From: Streptococcus sobrinus DSM 20742 = ATCC 33478
Lineage (GTDB): Bacteria > Bacillota > Bacilli > Lactobacillales > Streptococcaceae
DNA length: 64,000 nt
Direction: 5' to 3'
Assembly: GCF_000686605.1 (NCBI RefSeq)
Contig: NZ_JMLC01000004.1
Span: 62,001-126,000 of the forward strand
In this document: positions 41,649-49,831 of the stretch, piece by piece
Position numbering within the stretch: the first letter of the stretch is position 1
Layout of the letters: each line of letters starts with the position of its first letter
Made by a program: the position numbers and the translations under genes
The notes under the pieces: model-generated
What the model was told of the DNA's origin: nothing
The model's database searches: none
The model's input: the letters and a program-made list of their open reading frames with translations, nothing else

Positions 41649-43028
41649 ATGAATAATAATGAAGAATGGGTCAAGCAGTTTGAAGCTCTGACTGGTCGTA
41701 AACCGACTGCAAACGAGTTTGTTAAGGGAAAGAAAGATAATTTTGACCTTAATAAATTAGCGGAAATGGTTGGTGCTAATCAGGCAAATTCTGTCCCTCA
41801 AGTTAATCCAGCTAAGCCTGTAAATCCAGCTCCTCAAGCCAATCAGGGCCAACCTGAAGTTAACCAGGTAGCTGGCCAAGAAGGTAACCAACCAAAGGCT
41901 CAGGCAGGAGTTGCGGGTCCAGCCCAAGGAGCATCTGTAGGCGGCCAAGGTCAAATGCCATTGCCAGGACAAGCTTCTCAGCAAGGTCAGGCCTCTCAGC
42001 AACCAAATCCAAATATGCAATCGGCCTTCAATCAGCCCTTCCAACAGTCTGGTTTTCCAGGGGTGCCAACTCAAAAATCCAACACTTCTGAGTTGATTTT
42101 GGGACTGGTTTTACCGATTATTTCTTTGGTACTTTCTGTTTTGTTCGCAGGTTTATCATTTACACCAGCAGCAGTTGTTTTTCTGATTTTGGCTGTCCTT
42201 GGCTTAATCTTTGCTGGAGTGCTTTTATTGCTCAACCTCAAGGGCAAGAAATTACTGTCCATTATTGCAAGTGGTGTTGCTCTGCTTGCAGTTATTGTTA
42301 GTGTTGGTGGTCTGCTTGTCAATAACTCGCGTCAATCATCTGGCAAATCCGATAATTCTTCAACTGTAAGCAGCAGTAAGAAGAAGGATAACGGTACTAA
42401 GGTTAAGGATAACAGTACCGATGTCAGCGACTACACAGATAAAAATTATAAATTTGAGTGGAAACAAGGTGATCTCTCCGACATGAAGATTGATAGTGAC
42501 AAGGTGTCTGATGTTATTAAGGAACATGGTAAGGCATCTGAAGCTGAAATTTCCGGTGATAATTTGACACTTACCTACAAAGATAGTTCAAAATCTGATG
42601 ATGGCGGTACCCAACAACAAGTTAGGGTTGCTTTTAAAAAGCAATACGATGGAACCTGGGTTCTTTCTTATGTTAGTGGTGATTTCAAGGCTGACGACAT
42701 CACAACCGATTCTTCCTACAAGGCAGACTGGAGCAAGTCCGATTTTGATGCCTTAAAGGTCGGGGATGATGAGACTGGTAGTGGCGGAACTAGCTGGAGT
42801 GATGTCAAGAGTAAACACTCTAAACCAAGTGAAGCCTATTACTCAGTTTCTATGTTCACTAAAGGTGAAGTTGAAAAATCTTTAAATATTGTATACTCAG
42901 ATTATGACGCTGATGACTCGCATGCCAGATCAGTTCGGCTTGAGTTCAAGTCTAGTGACGATGGTAAAACCTACAATCTTAGTAGTAAATATGGTTATGG
43001 TGCTGGCATCAAAAATGATGACAAGTAA
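41649..43028 (+). CDS. Membrane protein with Q/P-rich linker and duplicated extracellular domain
   Basis: About 459 residues, with AAGGAG before the ATG at 41649. It has a short cytoplasmic head (EEWVKQFEALTGRKPTANEF), a Gln/Pro/Ala-rich linker to about residue 138, two membrane helices (LILGLVLPIISLVLSVLFAG and another pair nearby), then a Ser/Lys-rich stalk. The outer part contains two related copies of about 85 residues, each with W-x(3-5)-D...VxxxHxKxSEA. This resembles BLIP/SmpA-like small beta domains. Function unknown; a cell-envelope sensor is possible. It has its own terminator. Confidence 0.75.
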   Translation: MNNNEEWVKQFEALTGRKPTANEFVKGKKDNFDLNKLAEMVGANQANSVPQVNPAKPVNPAPQANQGQPEVNQVAGQEGNQPKAQAGVAGPAQGASVGGQGQMPLPGQASQQGQASQQPNPNMQSAFNQPFQQSGFPGVPTQKSNTSELILGLVLPIISLVLSVLFAGLSFTPAAVVFLILAVLGLIFAGVLLLLNLKGKKLLSIIASGVALLAVIVSVGGLLVNNSRQSSGKSDNSSTVSSSKKKDNGTKVKDNSTDVSDYTDKNYKFEWKQGDLSDMKIDSDKVSDVIKEHGKASEAEISGDNLTLTYKDSSKSDDGGTQQQVRVAFKKQYDGTWVLSYVSGDFKADDITTDSSYKADWSKSDFDALKVGDDETGSGGTSWSDVKSKHSKPSEAYYSVSMFTKGEVEKSLNIVYSDYDADDSHARSVRLEFKSSDDGKTYNLSSKYGYGAGIKNDDK

Positions 43029-43058
43029 TTAGCCAATAGCCCCTATCGGCTTTAACAG

Positions 43059-43095
43059 AAAAGAGGTCTGGATATTGTTTCCGGCCTCTTTTTGG
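43059..43095 (+). terminator. Intrinsic terminator
   Basis: AAAAGAGGtC/GgCCTCTTTTT stem, about 30 nt after the previous stop. Confidence 0.85.
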
Positions 43096-43218
43096 TGGAA
43101 TGTAGGTGCATGAAAGAAATGTTTTAAATTCTGCAGTGATAGCTGGTTTTGACGGAATTAAGCATCTTTGTTGTTTTGACCGATAGCATTTTCCTTTAAT
43201 TTTCGCTAGACTAAGGCT

Positions 43219-43833
43219 ATGCAAGCAGAACCTAGAAAAGACCCAAGCTTCCTTAGTCATCAAGAAGAGCGCTGCCAATTTTTTGCGTCGGAGTCAACTA
43301 AACCAGCTTCAATCCTTTTTATGGGGGATTCAATTGTGGAATTTTTCTCGCTCAAGAAATTCTTGGGTTATGACCTGAACCTTGTCAATCATGGGATAGC
43401 TGGGACCTCTGCCCACTGGATGTGTGACCATGTTGACCAGGTCTTGGCTGGAGCTCAGCCAGAGCAAATTTTCCTCCTGATCGGCACCAATGATATTGGA
43501 ATGGGCTATGAGACCGAGGAAATCGTTACTTGTATAGAGGCTATTTCTAATCGTTTACGCAGTTTCAGTTATGGTAGTCGCTTGACTCTGATTTCAGTTC
43601 TGCCGGTTAATGAGGCTCCTAAGTATCAGGCCAAGGTAAAAATCAGGCGAAATAACAAGATTGAAGAATTAAATCGGCAATTAGAGGCTCTGCCAGGCAT
43701 AGAGTTTGCGGATGTTTTCACTGCCTTGCTAGATAAACAGGGTCAATTAGCAGAAGAATACACTCAGGAGGGTTTGCATCTGACTCAGGCTGGCTATGCC
43801 AAATTGGCTCAAGCTCTCAAGCTTTATTTGTAA
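43219..43833 (+). CDS. SGNH/GDSL-family hydrolase
   Basis: 204 residues without signal peptide, so cytoplasmic. SGNH blocks are visible: block I FMGDSIVEFF (Ser), block II glycine in NHGIAGTSAH, block III GTNDIG (Asn) and block V HLTQAGY (His, with the Asp slot replaced). Members are esterases or acetyl-hydrolases, for example platelet-activating-factor acetylhydrolase-like. The substrate is unknown. It is followed by a broken DUF2809 gene, which may once have been co-transcribed. Confidence 0.85.
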   Translation: MQAEPRKDPSFLSHQEERCQFFASESTKPASILFMGDSIVEFFSLKKFLGYDLNLVNHGIAGTSAHWMCDHVDQVLAGAQPEQIFLLIGTNDIGMGYETEEIVTCIEAISNRLRSFSYGSRLTLISVLPVNEAPKYQAKVKIRRNNKIEELNRQLEALPGIEFADVFTALLDKQGQLAEEYTQEGLHLTQAGYAKLAQALKLYL

Positions 43834-43844
43834 GGAAGAAAGAA

Positions 43845-44211
43845 ATGGAAAAGAGATTTAGGATTGGCATAGTTTTACTGTTAGTAGGACTTTTGGGGCT
43901 TTTATCGAGAAAAGTCGCAGGCTTTCCTCTTTGGATCGGAGGACAGTCTCTGGGCTGCCGTCCTCTATTTAGCTCTGCGATTTTGCTGGCCTAAGACAGC
44001 CCTCAAGAAAATCGCCCTCTTAGCTTTAGTCGTCAGTCTTCTGGATGAATTTTCCCAGTTAATCCGATGGCACTGGCTGGTCAGCTTTCGCTTAACCACC
44101 CTTGGCTACCTGCTCTTGGGCCAAGGTTTCCAATGGGCAGACCTGCTAGCCTACGCTTTTGGTATTGCTTGCCTTTTTCTAATAGATAGTTATTTGTCTA
44201 AGAAGGGTTGA
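43845..44211 (+). pseudogene. DUF2809 membrane protein, frameshifted
   Basis: The first frame gives MEKRFRIGIVLLLVGLLGLL, then runs to a stop. A +1 frame from about 43935 continues SLWAAVLYLALRF, EFSQLIRWHWL, TTLGYLLLGQGFQWADLLAY, the typical DUF2809 pattern. One indel near the ggatcggagg stretch (43933-43942) explains both. The intact form would have about 122 residues and four membrane helices. Function unknown. Confidence 0.75.
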
Positions 44212-44241
44212 GAGAATGCCTCAGCCTTTTTCTTTTGCTTA

Positions 44242-44940
44242 GCGACAGCCAGATAAGAGAATCGATAATGTTCGAATATCTGGCTTAGTAAGAAGTTTAG
44301 GGAGTGAGACCAAAATCGTGATTTCAAGGAAATCGATTTACCTCCCTTACTATCTCTTTTTGGCTAGTATTATCGATTCACTGGCATGTCCAAGCTAGTG
44401 AGGTGGCTAGGCAAGCAGGATGGTTCTTGCCGTTAGTCATCAGCTACATAACTTTGTCACCCCACAAATCAACCACTGCGTCAAACTGTTTGATGTTGAA
44501 AAAGTAACGAGGTGAGGACTTTTGCCCCAGACTCGTAGGAAATAGAGCCATTTTCTGGCCGATTTCCTTAACGATTGCGACAGTTGGATAAGAGAGCCGA
44601 TAATGGTCGCTTATCCAACTTAGTAAGAAGTTTAGGCAATCCACCATAGTGGTTGCCGTAGGGAATAGAGGCATTTTAATGCCCCATTCCCTTAACTTAT
44701 TGAATTGAACACGCCTACAACTCTGTGAATTTAGATGAAATCAACTGGGTGTAAGCACCTTCGTTGATTTCCCTAATTTTGTGAGTTGTTTAACGGCTTG
44801 GCGATACGAAAACCAGCCAGTTGAAAATACTGGCTGGTTGAAGTTAATCAGGGAGCTAGTCAATCAGACTAGTGATTTCCCTTAGCCAGCTCTTGTATGA
44901 ACAAGAAGGTGGCTTTGCTCCGTGGTATCTTATTGAAAGG
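44242..44940 (+). repeat. Mosaic palindromic repeat block before the patatin gene
   Basis: At least two units. Unit one: GCGACA + GCCAGATA/TATCTGGC (44248-44284), GAGTGAG module, GATGTTGAAAAAGTAACGAGGTGAGG tail. Unit two: GCGACA + GTTGGATAAG/CTTATCCAAC (44583-44619), TTAGTAAGAAGTTTAGGCAA, CCACCATAGTGG, GGGAATAGAGGCATTTTAATGCC. The 3' part (44818-44950) has AGTTAATCAGGGAGCTAGtcAATC...GGCTTTGCTCCGT, as near 18525-18610. No gene is supported in this 0.9-kb gap. Confidence 0.75.
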
Positions 44941-45103
44941 AGAATAATAGTTTTCCACAAAAAAGTCCGACAGATAAGCCTATCTAAGATTTGAGAAGTC
45001 TTGATTGCAAGGTTAGCCGCAGTTGCAGTTCACCTATACCTCCTACTAATTTTTACCTACCATTTGAAAACAAGCGGGAGAAGTGCTTGCTTGCCAGGAA
45101 TTC

Positions 45104-45112
45104 TGCTATAAT
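45104..45112 (+). promoter_or_regulatory. Extended -10 promoter of the patatin gene
   Basis: TGcTATAAT, 26 nt before the ATG. It shows that the gene starts at 45138, not further upstream. Confidence 0.65.
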
Positions 45113-45137
45113 AATACTTATTAAGGAGGCGACAGTC

Positions 45138-45977
45138 ATGCGTATAGGACTAGTTTTGGAAGGTGGAGGCATGCGAGGGCTCTACAGTCAGGGTGTCATC
45201 GATGCCTTTTTAGATGCCGGTATCAAGGTGGATGGACTCGTTGGGGTCTCCGCTGGCGCTCTTTTCGGTGTCAATCTCCTTTCCAAGCAGAGGGGGCGTG
45301 GCCTTCGCTACAATAAACGCTTTATCGGTCAGAAAAATTATATGAGCCTTTGGTCCTGGTTGACGACGGGGAATTTTGTCAATAAGGATTTCACCTACTA
45401 CAAGGTGCCTCTGGAGTTGGATGTATTTGATGAGCAGACTTTTGAGGAATCTGGTGCTGATTTCTACGCTGTGGCAACTAATGTTGAAACCGGCAAGCCC
45501 GATTACCTGCCGGTCAAGAATGTTTTCAAAGAAATGGAAATCTTTCGAGCCAGCTCAGCCCTGCCTCTTGCTTCTAAAATCGTTGAATGGCAGGGGAAGA
45601 AGTATTTGGATGGCGGTCTTTCGGATTCCATTCCTGTTGAATTTGCTAGAAGTCTGGGCTTTGATAAATTGATTGTCGTCCTGACTCGTCCCAAGGATTA
45701 TCGCAAGCAGCCTTCCAAGGGCCGGATTTATCAGCTTTTTTACCGTAAGTACCCTAACTTTGTCAAGGTGGCTAGTCAACGCTGGAAGACTTATAATCGT
45801 CAGGTAGAAGAGGTCATCAAGCTAGAGAAGGCAGGAGAAATCTTTGTCGTTCGTCCAGAAAAGGATTTGGACATTGGGCGACTGGAAACCAATCCCGAAA
45901 AATTTGATGAGATTTACAATATAGGCCTGACGGATACCCAAAAAATCATGCCCAAATTAAAGGCTTATTTAAAATGA
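45138..45977 (+). CDS. Patatin-like phospholipase
   Basis: 279 residues. Oxyanion motif LEGGGMRGLYSQG, nucleophile GVSAGALFG (GXSXG) and DGG catalytic aspartate in KKYLDGGLSDSIP, i.e. the complete Ser-Asp dyad of bacterial patatins (YlbK/RssA-like). It is probably a cytoplasmic esterase or lipase. AAGGAGG precedes the ATG; a longer frame from 44991 would read through the promoter. It is followed by a repeat copy. Confidence 0.88.
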   Translation: MRIGLVLEGGGMRGLYSQGVIDAFLDAGIKVDGLVGVSAGALFGVNLLSKQRGRGLRYNKRFIGQKNYMSLWSWLTTGNFVNKDFTYYKVPLELDVFDEQTFEESGADFYAVATNVETGKPDYLPVKNVFKEMEIFRASSALPLASKIVEWQGKKYLDGGLSDSIPVEFARSLGFDKLIVVLTRPKDYRKQPSKGRIYQLFYRKYPNFVKVASQRWKTYNRQVEEVIKLEKAGEIFVVRPEKDLDIGRLETNPEKFDEIYNIGLTDTQKIMPKLKAYLK

Positions 45978-45989
45978 ACTCGCCTACAC

Positions 45990-46165
45990 CACTGTGGAAA
46001 AAGAAGAAGTTTCCTGTGTGGTGTTTAACGGCTCTGCGACGCGGAGATAAAGCAGTCAGACTACTGCTTTATCGAAAGTTAATGAGAGAGCTAAGCAACT
46101 GCCAGGGCAGTTGCTGTTAGTCATCAGTTACTTTAGTAACTAGATGACTTTGCTCTGTCGTATCT
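45990..46165 (+). repeat. Dispersed repeat copy
   Basis: AGTTAATGAGAGAGCTAAG, CAACTGCC/GGCAGTTG (46097-46114), AGTTACT/AGTAACT (46126-46142), then GACTTTGCTCTGTCGTATCTTA. The module matches 18525-18610 and 44840-44930, with different paired stems. Confidence 0.65.
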
Positions 46166-46166
46166 T

Positions 46167-47117
46167 ATGAAGAAGATAGTTATGACTAAAATAGATGTCT
46201 TTGCCCATGTGCTCCTACCAGATTTTTATCGGAAGATGCTGGAAATTGACGGAGACCTGCCTAAGAAGATGCCCTTTATCAAGAACCCAGTCTTGATGAA
46301 TATGGCGGAACGGCGACGGACCATGCCAGCCGACACCAAGCAAATCATCAGTTATGTCAACCCCAATCCTGAAGACTATCTGGAAGCAGAAGTGGCTGCT
46401 CAATTGGTCAGGGAAGCTAACGCCGAGCTGCTGTCGACAGTTAGGGAAAATTCGGATATTTTTGCTGGTGGGGTGGCCATGTTACCCATGAATAATATTC
46501 CAGAAGCTCTGGATATCATTGAAAATTTTGTGCAGGCCAATTCGGAGATTCTTGGCGTTCAGCTGTTCACTCGCCGCTTGGGCAAGTCTCTGGCTGACCA
46601 AGAGTTCCGTCCTATTTTTGAAGCTTTGGCTAAATTTGATCTGCCGGTCTGGCTTCATCCGGTCTTTGACAGTCGCAAGCCCGATAATAATATTATTTTC
46701 TCCTGGGAATACGAGCAGACTCAGGCCATGTTGCAATTGGTACAGGCCGGTTATTTCCAAGACTTTCCTGACCTGAAGGTTATTGTCCATCACGCAGGTG
46801 TCATGGCTCCTTACTTTGCTGGACGAATTGAGCGGATTTTACCAGCGGACCAGGCTGCTGATTTCAAAAAGTTCTATGTGGCTACGGCTCTCTTGGGCAA
46901 TACCAAGGCTTTAGAACTCTGTCTGGATTATTTTGGTCTGGACAAGGTCCTCTTTGGAACGGACGCCCCTCTGGGAATTTTACCGGCAGGTGCGACTGAA
47001 GAAATCAACCAGGCTATTGAGGCCTTGCCAATCAGTCCGGTTGATAAGGCAGATATTTTTTCAAACAATACCAAGGCCTTGCTCAATTTAGCGACAGTCA
47101 GAAAATTGAGCCGATAA
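46167..47117 (+). CDS. Amidohydrolase_2 (ACMSD-like) metal-dependent hydrolase
   Basis: About 316 residues (an ATG at 46182 is an alternative start). The family fold is shown by LPVWLHPVF, VHHAGVMAPYFAGRIER and VLFGTDAPLG, which carry the later metal ligands His, His and Asp. The first ligand pair normally HxH at the N-terminus reads DVFAHV, with Phe replacing the first histidine, so activity may be altered. The last nine codons and the stop lie inside a copy of the dispersed repeat (from 47091), so the natural C-terminus may be changed. The substrate is unknown. Confidence 0.75.
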   Translation: MKKIVMTKIDVFAHVLLPDFYRKMLEIDGDLPKKMPFIKNPVLMNMAERRRTMPADTKQIISYVNPNPEDYLEAEVAAQLVREANAELLSTVRENSDIFAGGVAMLPMNNIPEALDIIENFVQANSEILGVQLFTRRLGKSLADQEFRPIFEALAKFDLPVWLHPVFDSRKPDNNIIFSWEYEQTQAMLQLVQAGYFQDFPDLKVIVHHAGVMAPYFAGRIERILPADQAADFKKFYVATALLGNTKALELCLDYFGLDKVLFGTDAPLGILPAGATEEINQAIEALPISPVDKADIFSNNTKALLNLATVRKLSR

Positions 47118-47215
47118 TGGTCGCTTATCTGACTTAGTGAGAAGTTTAGGCAAGCCACCATAGTGGTTGCCGTAGGAAATAGAGCCATTTTCTGGCCTAT
47201 TTTCTTAACTTATTG
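47091..47215 (+). repeat. Dispersed repeat copy overlapping a gene end
   Basis: GCGACA + GTCAGA/TCTGAC stem (47097-47133), TTAGTGAGAAGTTTAGGCAA, CCACCATAGTGG and GGAAATAGAGCCATTTTCTGGCC. It matches 44578-44700 almost along its full length. Confidence 0.8.
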
Positions 47216-47233
47216 AAAGGTTAGGGATAGCAA

Positions 47234-47763
47234 ATGAATTTAGAATTTCAACCTCTTGAAGGGCGTGAATACTTAGTCGCTCCAACTGTTGCTGAATTCG
47301 TGCAAAAGCAAGGACTGAGCCAGACTGTTAAAGTTGCCCGAATTAATAATCCTGATTTTGCCGATGGTGAGTTACTCAGTAAGGAATACGACATTCCCTA
47401 CAAATGGAAGTCAACTGCCTAGTCGTTGAAGGAAGTAGAGGAGAGGATAAAAAATACGCTGCCCTCTTAGTTCCCTATGGAAAGAGAGCCAAGACCAATG
47501 CGACCGTCAAGAGACCCTTAGATGCAAGCAAGATTCATTTTGTGGATTTAGAAGTTGTTTTGGAGGTGACAGGCATGGAGTTTGGCAGCATCACGCCCCT
47601 TGGACTTCCCGATGATTGGAAAATCTTAGTTGATAGCAGCCTGCTTGAACAAGAGAAGCTTGTCATTGGCGGAGGACTAGTCACTTCTAAACTGCTCCTG
47701 CCAGCAGAGGTCTTAGTCTCTTTGGCTCAGGCGGAAGTGATAGAAGGCTTAGCAAAAGATTAA
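47234..47763 (+). pseudogene. YbaK/EbsC-type editing-domain protein, frameshifted
   Basis: The first frame (47234-47422) gives MNLEFQPLEGREYLVAPTVA and stops after IPYKWKSTA. A second frame from about 47404 continues NCLVVEGSRGEDKKYAALL, then LEVTGMEFGSITPLGLPDDW and VIGGGLVTSKLLLP, typical of the YbaK aminoacyl-tRNA deacylase fold. A single indel near 47395-47410 separates them. The intact protein would have about 176 residues and hydrolyse mischarged tRNA. It could also be two peptides, but nothing supports independent translation of the second. Confidence 0.75.
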
Positions 47764-47894
47764 TATTCTTGGGAAAGCAAAAGAATATAATGGACAAAGC
47801 GAGTCTACAATTGTCAATCTGGACTTGCTATGAGTCTGAGACAATAATCGTTAGGTACTATACTTTGTATGCATAATAAATTTTGATGCGGTAG

Positions 47895-48215
47895 CCGATT
47901 GGTGACGGTGAGCTTGATGCTTCAACATTTAGTCCATCATATACCAGCGAAGCGACAGCATGGTGTGGCAAAGTCATCTGGCTAATAAAAGTAGCCGATG
48001 ACTAGCTACAAGCACTGTTGTGCTTGTTTAGCCACACCTCAATTATTAGGGCAAAACTAGAAGGTCAATGGCTTTACCTCTGCTTCGTGTTAATTTTTAA
48101 TGCAAAACAAGCCAATGAAGCGACGGTAAAGTCCTTATCCCTGTTATACAACGGATTGGTCAATAGTCTGGGAGACTGTTGGAGAAAACCGAGTTAACTG
48201 TGCGAGGTAGGAGTA
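47895..48215 (-). repeat. Mosaic repeat block, inverted
   Basis: Read on the minus strand, CCTCGCACAGTTAACTCGGTTTT, CAACAGTCTccCAGACTaTTG, then AACAGGGATAAGGACTTTACCGTCGCTTCATTGG correspond to the order of 38597-38700. CAAGCAC/GTGCTTG occurs near 48008-48028. It shows that the repeat family is found in both orientations. Confidence 0.65.
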
Positions 48216-48229
48216 GCGTTTCAATTTCT

Positions 48230-48440
48230 GGAGTAGAGTGGCCTGAGCTCAAAAGTAGAGAAGTAAGGGGAGTCTGGCGGACTGGACAGCCCGCGACAGG
48301 GATCTTGCAAACACGATGATAGCCTGAAAGGAAACCTTAGTAAGGAAGGGCAGTAGTTTGCAAGATAGTGACTGCTGAAATTCCTCTAGTAAAGCCTTAA
48401 AACTCAGAAAGCAAGGGAAAATTGACGACTTTCACTCCCA
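48230..48440 (+). other. Possible structured RNA leader before the PAP2 gene
   Basis: A perfect 11-bp pair ATCTTGCAAAC (48302-48312) / GTTTGCAAGAT (48356-48366) encloses a region with CCTT/AAGG and GCCT/AGGGC pairings. It fits none of the riboswitch classes I know by eye and has no coding frame. It does not match the dispersed repeats either. Confidence 0.35.
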
Positions 48441-48468
48441 ATGAAATGAGAAAGGAGCAGCAACAAGC

Positions 48469-48972
48469 ATGAAGGACTATGCTGAATTTTATGAGCGTTT
48501 AACGGCCCCCTTGCGACGGCATCCTTGGTCTATCCAACTTTTAAAAGTCACCAATGGTTTTTTGACCAAAATTATGGCTGTCTTATACCCCATGCTTTTA
48601 CTTTACCTACTTTGGCAAAAGCGTTTTACGGACTTAGGACTGACTATCTTTATTACAGCCTGTGCCTTTTTAGCTCTCAGTGCCTTCAGGAGAAGGTTAG
48701 ATTACCCTAGGCCCTATGAAAGCTGGTCGATTGCCCCCTTGATTCATAAGACAGCCAAGGGAACTTCCTTTCCCAGTCGCCATGTCTTTTCAGCCAGTAT
48801 GATTAGTCTTAGTCTTTGGCAGGTTAGTCCGGTGCTGGCAGTCTTCTGCTTGGTCTTGTCGGTTTTATTAGGCTTCTGTCGGATTTTGGGAGGCATGCAT
48901 TACCCTAAGGATGTCATTGTAGGCTATCTGCTTGGACTTTTGGCTGGCTCTTTTTTGTTAATCCTCCTCTGA
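48469..48972 (+). CDS. PAP2 family phosphatase
   Basis: 167 residues with several membrane helices. Phosphatase motifs are RRRLDYPRPYE, SFPSRHVFSAS and CRILGGMHYPKDVIVGY; the last two hold the catalytic histidines. The usual PSGH reads PSRH. Such proteins dephosphorylate lipid phosphates (undecaprenyl-PP or phosphatidic acid). It lies just before the response-regulator promoter and ends 7 nt before the operator at 48981. AAAGGAG precedes the ATG. Confidence 0.85.
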   Translation: MKDYAEFYERLTAPLRRHPWSIQLLKVTNGFLTKIMAVLYPMLLLYLLWQKRFTDLGLTIFITACAFLALSAFRRRLDYPRPYESWSIAPLIHKTAKGTSFPSRHVFSASMISLSLWQVSPVLAVFCLVLSVLLGFCRILGGMHYPKDVIVGYLLGLLAGSFLLILL

Positions 48973-48980
48973 ATGACCAG

Positions 48981-49009
48981 TTCACGACAAATTATGGCCA
49001 TTTCATGAC
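48981..49009 (+). promoter_or_regulatory. Regulator operator 1, before the response-regulator gene
   Basis: Direct repeat TTCACGAC (48981-48988) and TTCATGAC (49002-49009), 21 bp start to start. A -10 box TATAAT begins 29 nt after it (49039-49044). There is no good -35, as expected for an activator-dependent promoter. Confidence 0.8.
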
Positions 49010-49012
49010 AAA

Positions 49013-49037
49013 GACAAGCTCTCGCTTGTCTTTTTTT
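49013..49037 (+). terminator. Terminator of the PAP2 gene, between operator 1 and its -10 box
   Basis: GACAAGC/GCTTGTC stem with TCTC loop and a T7 run. It occupies the spacer between the operator and the -10 box of the regulator promoter. Confidence 0.75.
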
Positions 49038-49085
49038 GTATAATGATTTAAATTAGGGCTTTTGACGAAAAAAGGAGAGTTATCT

Positions 49086-49829
49086 TTGTTATATATCTAT
49101 GCCTTAGAAGACGATTTTAAACAGCAAGCTAGGATTGAAAGTGCTATTCAGGCAATTGCGACAGCAGAAACTATGGACTACGAGCTCTCGGTTTCTGGAA
49201 GGCCTGATCAATTGATGGAAAGCCTAGAAGGCAAGGGTAGCCAGTATGTTTTCTTTCTTGATATTGATTTGAACGGTCAGAAGCAGAAAGGGTTTGAGGT
49301 TGCCAGAGAAATCCGAGCTAGGGATGCTCAGGCGCTGATTGTTTTTGTAACCCACCATTCCAATTTCATGCCTCTAACCTTCCAGTATCAGGTTTCTGCT
49401 CTGGATTTCATTGATAAGGAATTGCCAGAAGAAGAATTCAGGCAGAGATTGGCTAATATTTTACGGCATGCTCAGGATAATCTTGGCAAGAATCTAGCTG
49501 AGGATTCCTTTCTCTTTGAAAATGAGCAGTTTCGTATTCAGATGCCCTACAATGAAATTTATTTTATTGAGGCATCCTCCAGTCCCCACAAAATCATTTT
49601 GCATGGGCGCAAGGATTATATGGAATTTTACGGTACCCTAGCAGAGGTTGATAAAGCAACAGATCGCTTTATCCGGGTCCATCGATCAATCAGTCTTAAT
49701 CCAGCTAATGTGGCTAAGGTTGATAAGAGCCAACGTCTGGCTTACTTTCCAAATGGTGAAACTTGCATTATCGCCAAAACCAAGATGCGCCCCTTAGCCA
49801 ATGCTTTGAAGAAATTACATAGGAGGTAA
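49086..49829 (+). CDS. LytTR-family response regulator (BlpR/ComE type)
   Basis: About 247 residues from TTG 49086, with AAAGGAGAG 6 nt upstream; the earlier TTG at 49062 lies before that ribosome-binding site. A receiver domain with phospho-Asp59 (YVFFLDIDLNG) and acidic pair LEDD is followed by a LytTR DNA-binding domain (FRIQMPYNEIYFIEASSSPHK ... FIRVHRSISLNPANV). LytTR regulators of bacteriocin loci bind direct repeats spaced about two helical turns, matching the six operators. It is 2 nt upstream of the kinase gene and likely controls its own expression. Confidence 0.9.
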   Translation: MLYIYALEDDFKQQARIESAIQAIATAETMDYELSVSGRPDQLMESLEGKGSQYVFFLDIDLNGQKQKGFEVAREIRARDAQALIVFVTHHSNFMPLTFQYQVSALDFIDKELPEEEFRQRLANILRHAQDNLGKNLAEDSFLFENEQFRIQMPYNEIYFIEASSSPHKIILHGRKDYMEFYGTLAEVDKATDRFIRVHRSISLNPANVAKVDKSQRLAYFPNGETCIIAKTKMRPLANALKKLHRR

Positions 49830-49831
49830 TC

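Noticed and set aside
44444..44674. Minus-strand frame similar to another at 46928-47188
   Set aside because: The shared protein-like sequence comes only from the dispersed DNA repeat. It has no ribosome-binding site and its frame crosses stem-loops.
49062..49085. Earlier TTG start of the response regulator
   Set aside because: The Shine-Dalgarno AAAGGAGAG lies after this codon, so translation begins at the next TTG (49086).
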